DNA from: CAISIP01 sp039934375
GTDB taxonomy: Bacteria; Pseudomonadota; Gammaproteobacteria; Burkholderiales; Burkholderiaceae_C
Direction of reading: 5' to 3'
DNA length: 16,482 bases
Assembly (NCBI GenBank): GCA_039934375.1
Contig: JBDTMH010000084.1
Location: 1 to 16,482, forward strand
Part shown: in pieces, positions 13,744-16,482 of the stretch
Layout: the number at the start of each line of letters is the position of its first letter
How positions within the stretch are numbered: position 1 is the stretch's first letter
The notes under the pieces: generated by a model
Told to the model about the DNA's origin: nothing
Seen by the model: only the letters and a program-made list of their open reading frames with translations
Databases searched by the model: none
Program-made: the position numbers and the translations under genes

Positions 13744-15228
13744 ATGAATGATTGCACCGCCCCGGAACAACTTGACGCGCCCTTCGGCGAAGACTACGGC
13801 CCGTTGCTGACCGGCGTACATGCGCCGTTGCCTGAGGAATACACGCTCAATGACCTGCCTGTGATCCTCGGCAGCATCCCAAGCAACCTGAACGGCGTCT
13901 ACCTGCGCGCCGGTCCAAACGCCCGTTACGCGCCCAACGGCCGTTACCACCCGTTCGACGGCGACGGCATGATCCACGCCGCGCATTTCGACAACGGCCA
14001 GCTGACCTACCGCAACCGCTGGGTCGAGACGGACGGGCTGAAGGAAGAACTGTCCGAGGGCCGGGCCACGCACTATGGCGTGCGCGAGACGCTCAAGGGG
14101 CGCAGCGACAAGCGCATGAAGGACACCGCCAACACCGACCTGGCGGGTCACCGCGGGCGCGCTCTCGCGTTGTGGTACATGTCCGGCGACGCGTACGAGA
14201 TCGATCCGATCACGCTGCAGACCCTGGGCAAATCGACCGCGATCAGCAACAGCGGCGGCAAGATCTCGGCCCATGCCAAGGTCGACGAGGTGACCGAGGA
14301 GATGATGTTCTTCGACTATGGCAACGACGCGCCCTACATGCATTACGGCGTGGTGGGCGCTGACGGCGAGCTCAAGCACTATGTGCCCATCACGCTGCCC
14401 GGCCCGCGCCTGCCGCATGACATGGCGGTGACCGAGCACTACAGCATCTTGCACGACCTGCCGCTGTTCCACGATCATGAGGCCATGGCACTGGGCCGGC
14501 ACAAGATCGACTTCCACCCGGAACTCAAAACCCGCTTCGGCGTCATCGGCCGTTTTGGCGCCGCAGGCAGCATCCGCTGGTTCGACTTCAGCCCCTGTTA
14601 CGTTTACCACACGGTCAACGCCTGGGAGGACGGCGACTCGGTGGTGATGGTGGGCTGCCGCTACTTGCCGGCGCTGGACGCAAACGGTGCCATCGACGCT
14701 CGACGCACCGCAAGGGACGTCGCCGAACTGGTGATGCGCGCCCGATTGTGGGAGTGGAAGATGAACCTGCGCACGGGCGAAGCCACCGAGCGTCTGCTCA
14801 ACAACGAGCACAACGTCGAGTTTCCCAGCTGCAAGGGTCGCATGACCGGGCGCAAGACGCGCTACGGTTATGGCGTTGACCACTCCACAACCAACCAACT
14901 GCAATGGCTCGGCCTGCGCAAGTACGACCTGTTCAACGGCCAGGACCTCGGCGGCTGGTCCGACGACAAGGAGCACAGTTGGTATACCGAGCCCTGGTTC
15001 GCCGAGGCCGACGCACCGAACAGCGAAGACGACGGCTACCTGATCGCGTTCCAGTGGAATGACGCGCTCAAACGCCAGACCCTGGACATCTTCGACGCGC
15101 ATGACCTGTCCCGCGGACCGGTGGCCCAGGTCGAGTTGCCGCACCGTGTGCCAACCGGCTTTCATTCCTGCTGGATCGAACGCGACCGTTTGGCCGCAAC
15201 ACCTGAATTACAGAAAGAACAGCCATGA
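13744..15228 (+). CDS. Carotenoid oxygenase family protein 1 (RPE65/CCD family)
   Basis: A 494-residue non-heme Fe(II) oxygenase that should cleave a C=C double bond with O2 to give carbonyl products. The four predicted iron ligands are H177 (KISAHAKV), H232 (AVTEHYSI), H289 (YVYHTVNAW) and H474 (PTGFHSCWI). Other family marks are LNGVYLRAGPNARY, HPFDGDGMIHA and YRNRWVETD. It has no signal peptide. The start at 13744 follows AAGGAG at a good distance; an upstream in-frame ATG lies inside the preceding gene. After TANTDLAGHRGRALAL the residues are W144-Y145, where stilbene-cleaving enzymes such as LsdA and NOV1 have, as I recall, a Lys-Glu-Asp needed for 4-hydroxyphenyl substrates. A phenolic stilbene is therefore unlikely. 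It starts 16 bases after the dehydrogenase and overlaps oxygenase 2. Confidence 0.93.
   Translation: MNDCTAPEQLDAPFGEDYGPLLTGVHAPLPEEYTLNDLPVILGSIPSNLNGVYLRAGPNARYAPNGRYHPFDGDGMIHAAHFDNGQLTYRNRWVETDGLKEELSEGRATHYGVRETLKGRSDKRMKDTANTDLAGHRGRALALWYMSGDAYEIDPITLQTLGKSTAISNSGGKISAHAKVDEVTEEMMFFDYGNDAPYMHYGVVGADGELKHYVPITLPGPRLPHDMAVTEHYSILHDLPLFHDHEAMALGRHKIDFHPELKTRFGVIGRFGAAGSIRWFDFSPCYVYHTVNAWEDGDSVVMVGCRYLPALDANGAIDARRTARDVAELVMRARLWEWKMNLRTGEATERLLNNEHNVEFPSCKGRMTGRKTRYGYGVDHSTTNQLQWLGLRKYDLFNGQDLGGWSDDKEHSWYTEPWFAEADAPNSEDDGYLIAFQWNDALKRQTLDIFDAHDLSRGPVAQVELPHRVPTGFHSCWIERDRLAATPELQKEQP
14401..14435 (+). repeat. 35-bp perfect direct repeat shared by the two oxygenase genes (copy 1)
   Basis: Bases 14401-14435 are identical to 15855-15889, and 56 of 60 bases match if the comparison runs to 14460. 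The segment encodes the GPRLPHDMAVTEH iron-ligand region. Identity includes third codon positions, which is more than the overall divergence of the two genes would suggest. Confidence 0.85.
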
Positions 15229-16482
15229 AACTCAACGATCTTCCGGTCCACGACATACCAGCGCTCGACGGCAACAACGCGCCAGTCACGCAGGAGTGTT
15301 TCTCCGACACCATGACCATCATCGGCGAGGTGCCCAAGGACCTCAACGGCACGTACTTCCGCAATGGACCCAACGCCTACTACCCTCCCGACTGGCGTTA
15401 CCACGCCTATGACGGTGACGGCATGGTCCACGCGGTGCAGTTCGACCATGGCAAGGTGAGTTACCGCAACCGCTGGGTCCAGACCCAGGGCCTGCAAGAA
15501 GAGAACGCCGCCGGCCACAGCTTGTGGAAAGGCCTGAAAGAGCCGATGCGCCAGGACCGTCCGGACCAGCCACTCAAGAACACCGCCAATACCGATGTCA
15601 AGTTTCACGCCGGCCGACTGGTCGCCATGTGGTACCGCTCGGGCATGCCGTATGCGCTGGACCCGGTGACGCTGGAAACGCTGGGCACGGCCGACTATGA
15701 CGGGGCGTTCGACAAGATTTCGGCCCATTCCCGGCCTGACGAAAACACCGGCGAGTTGATGTTCTTCGACTACAGCCTCACCGCACCCTATATGCAATAC
15801 GGCGTGATCGGCCCGGACCGCAAGCTGCGCAACAAGATCGAAATCCCGCTGGCGGGCCCGCGCCTGCCGCATGACATGGCGGTGACCGAACACTACAGCA
15901 TCCTGCACGACTTCCCGCTGTGGCCCGATGCCGAGGCGCTCAAGGCCGGACGCTACAAGGTGCGTTTCCACGCCGACCAGCCGACGCGTTTCGCGGTGGT
16001 GCCGCGCCACGGTACTGCCGACCAGATCCGCTGGTTCGAGGCCAAGCCGACCTACATGCTGCACGTGGTCAACGCCTGGGAAGAAGGCGACGAGATCGTC
16101 ATGGTTGGAACGCCCTACCGCATCCACGAAACGCCCGAGGGCGAACCCGATGCGCGCCGGCTCGAGCGCACCATCAACCAACGCCAGCGCGACTTCATGC
16201 TGTACGAATGGCGCTTCGATCTCAAGACCGGCAACACCCACGAGCGCGTCATCGACGACGTGCTCAATACCGAATTCCCGGTCATCAACGGCAGCTACCA
16301 GGGACGCAAGAACCAGTTCACGTACAACGTGCTGTTTCCGCAAGGCGGGCGCGAAGAACCGCGATTCCCCGGGATCGTCAAATACGACATCTCCACCGGC
16401 GGATATATCGCGTACAGCGCCGGGCCACAGTATTTCTACAACGAACCCGGTTTTGCGCCACGCGACAACAGCCAGTCGGAAG
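15225..16482 (+). CDS. Carotenoid oxygenase family protein 2 (partial, runs off the window)
   Basis: The first 419 residues of a second RPE65/CCD-family non-heme iron oxygenase; the C-terminus lies beyond the right edge. Its ATG overlaps the stop of oxygenase 1 by four bases (ATGA). Three of the four iron ligands are visible: H168 (KISAHSRP), H223 (AVTEHYSI) and H280 (YMLHVVNAW). The fourth would be in the missing part. It is clearly a paralogue of oxygenase 1, sharing GPRLPHDMAVTEHYSILHD exactly, but differs in the insert after the N-terminal strand (SLWKGLKEPMRQDRPDQP) and in the later half. Like its partner, it has Trp-Tyr (136-137) in place of the Lys-Glu of phenolic stilbene dioxygenases. 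The pair may form a heteromer or act on successive substrates. Confidence 0.92.
   Translation, partial: MKLNDLPVHDIPALDGNNAPVTQECFSDTMTIIGEVPKDLNGTYFRNGPNAYYPPDWRYHAYDGDGMVHAVQFDHGKVSYRNRWVQTQGLQEENAAGHSLWKGLKEPMRQDRPDQPLKNTANTDVKFHAGRLVAMWYRSGMPYALDPVTLETLGTADYDGAFDKISAHSRPDENTGELMFFDYSLTAPYMQYGVIGPDRKLRNKIEIPLAGPRLPHDMAVTEHYSILHDFPLWPDAEALKAGRYKVRFHADQPTRFAVVPRHGTADQIRWFEAKPTYMLHVVNAWEEGDEIVMVGTPYRIHETPEGEPDARRLERTINQRQRDFMLYEWRFDLKTGNTHERVIDDVLNTEFPVINGSYQGRKNQFTYNVLFPQGGREEPRFPGIVKYDISTGGYIAYSAGPQYFYNEPGFAPRDNSQSE
15855..15889 (+). repeat. 35-bp perfect direct repeat shared by the two oxygenase genes (copy 2)
   Basis: Second copy of the repeat at 14401-14435, offset 1454 bases, in the corresponding position of the second oxygenase gene. 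It points to a tandem gene duplication with either strong constraint or local gene conversion at the iron-binding motif. Confidence 0.85.

Noticed and set aside
11961..16343. Three long minus-strand open frames (about 548, 518 and 393 codons) lying opposite the dehydrogenase and the two oxygenases.
   Set aside because: The plus-strand proteins in the same place have full catalytic motifs and good ribosome-binding sites. The antisense translations are low-complexity Val/Gly/His/Arg-rich with no recognisable domain. They are the expected by-product of strong GC bias at third positions.

Overview
This is a GC-rich, gene-dense chromosomal window. It most likely comes from a betaproteobacterium of the order Burkholderiales. 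That placement rests on the Bug-type (TctC) solute receptor, the PaaN-type aldehyde dehydrogenase, the cytochrome b/DHC/SHP cluster and the strongly GC-biased third codon positions. It is an inference from gene content; there is no rRNA or other marker gene here. I see no tRNA, rRNA, CRISPR array, insertion sequence or prophage gene. The largest gene-free gap is 214 bases (8667-8880).

Region 1 (149-4475) is a redox module. On the minus strand, three overlapping genes encode a PepSY-domain periplasmic protein, an OmpR-family response regulator and a PhoQ/QseC-like sensor kinase. Divergently, on the plus strand, lie an SHP-type monoheme cytochrome (DUF1924), a diheme cytochrome c (DHC) and a cytochrome b561-type membrane protein. 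A set of 11-bp-phased repeats between the two arms is a good candidate binding site for the response regulator. The expected electron path is quinol to cytochrome b to DHC to SHP to a small oxidant.

Region 2 (4580-7311) holds a Bug-family periplasmic receptor translationally coupled to a PdxA-family dehydrogenase on the minus strand, and a divergent GntR/FCD regulator. A near-perfect 27-bp palindrome sits between them. No kinase or transporter membrane subunit is present, so the substrate is unknown.

Region 3 (7373-9664) is a run of minus-strand genes: a GIY-YIG-fold protein and a MarR regulator only one base apart, then a small hydrophilic protein and a conserved secreted protein of unknown function.

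Region 4 (9810-11426) has a divergent inorganic pyrophosphatase-family protein convergent with the stress kinase SrkA.

Region 5 (11512 to the right edge) is a plus-strand operon: a lipocalin-like protein, a PaaN-type aldehyde dehydrogenase and two tandem carotenoid-oxygenase-family proteins, the second cut by the window edge. A clear promoter overlapped by a palindrome precedes it. The logical reading is oxidative cleavage of an alkene by the two non-heme iron oxygenases followed by oxidation of the aldehyde product. The substrate is not known. This operon and the MarR/GIY-YIG pair are the least understood parts of the window.
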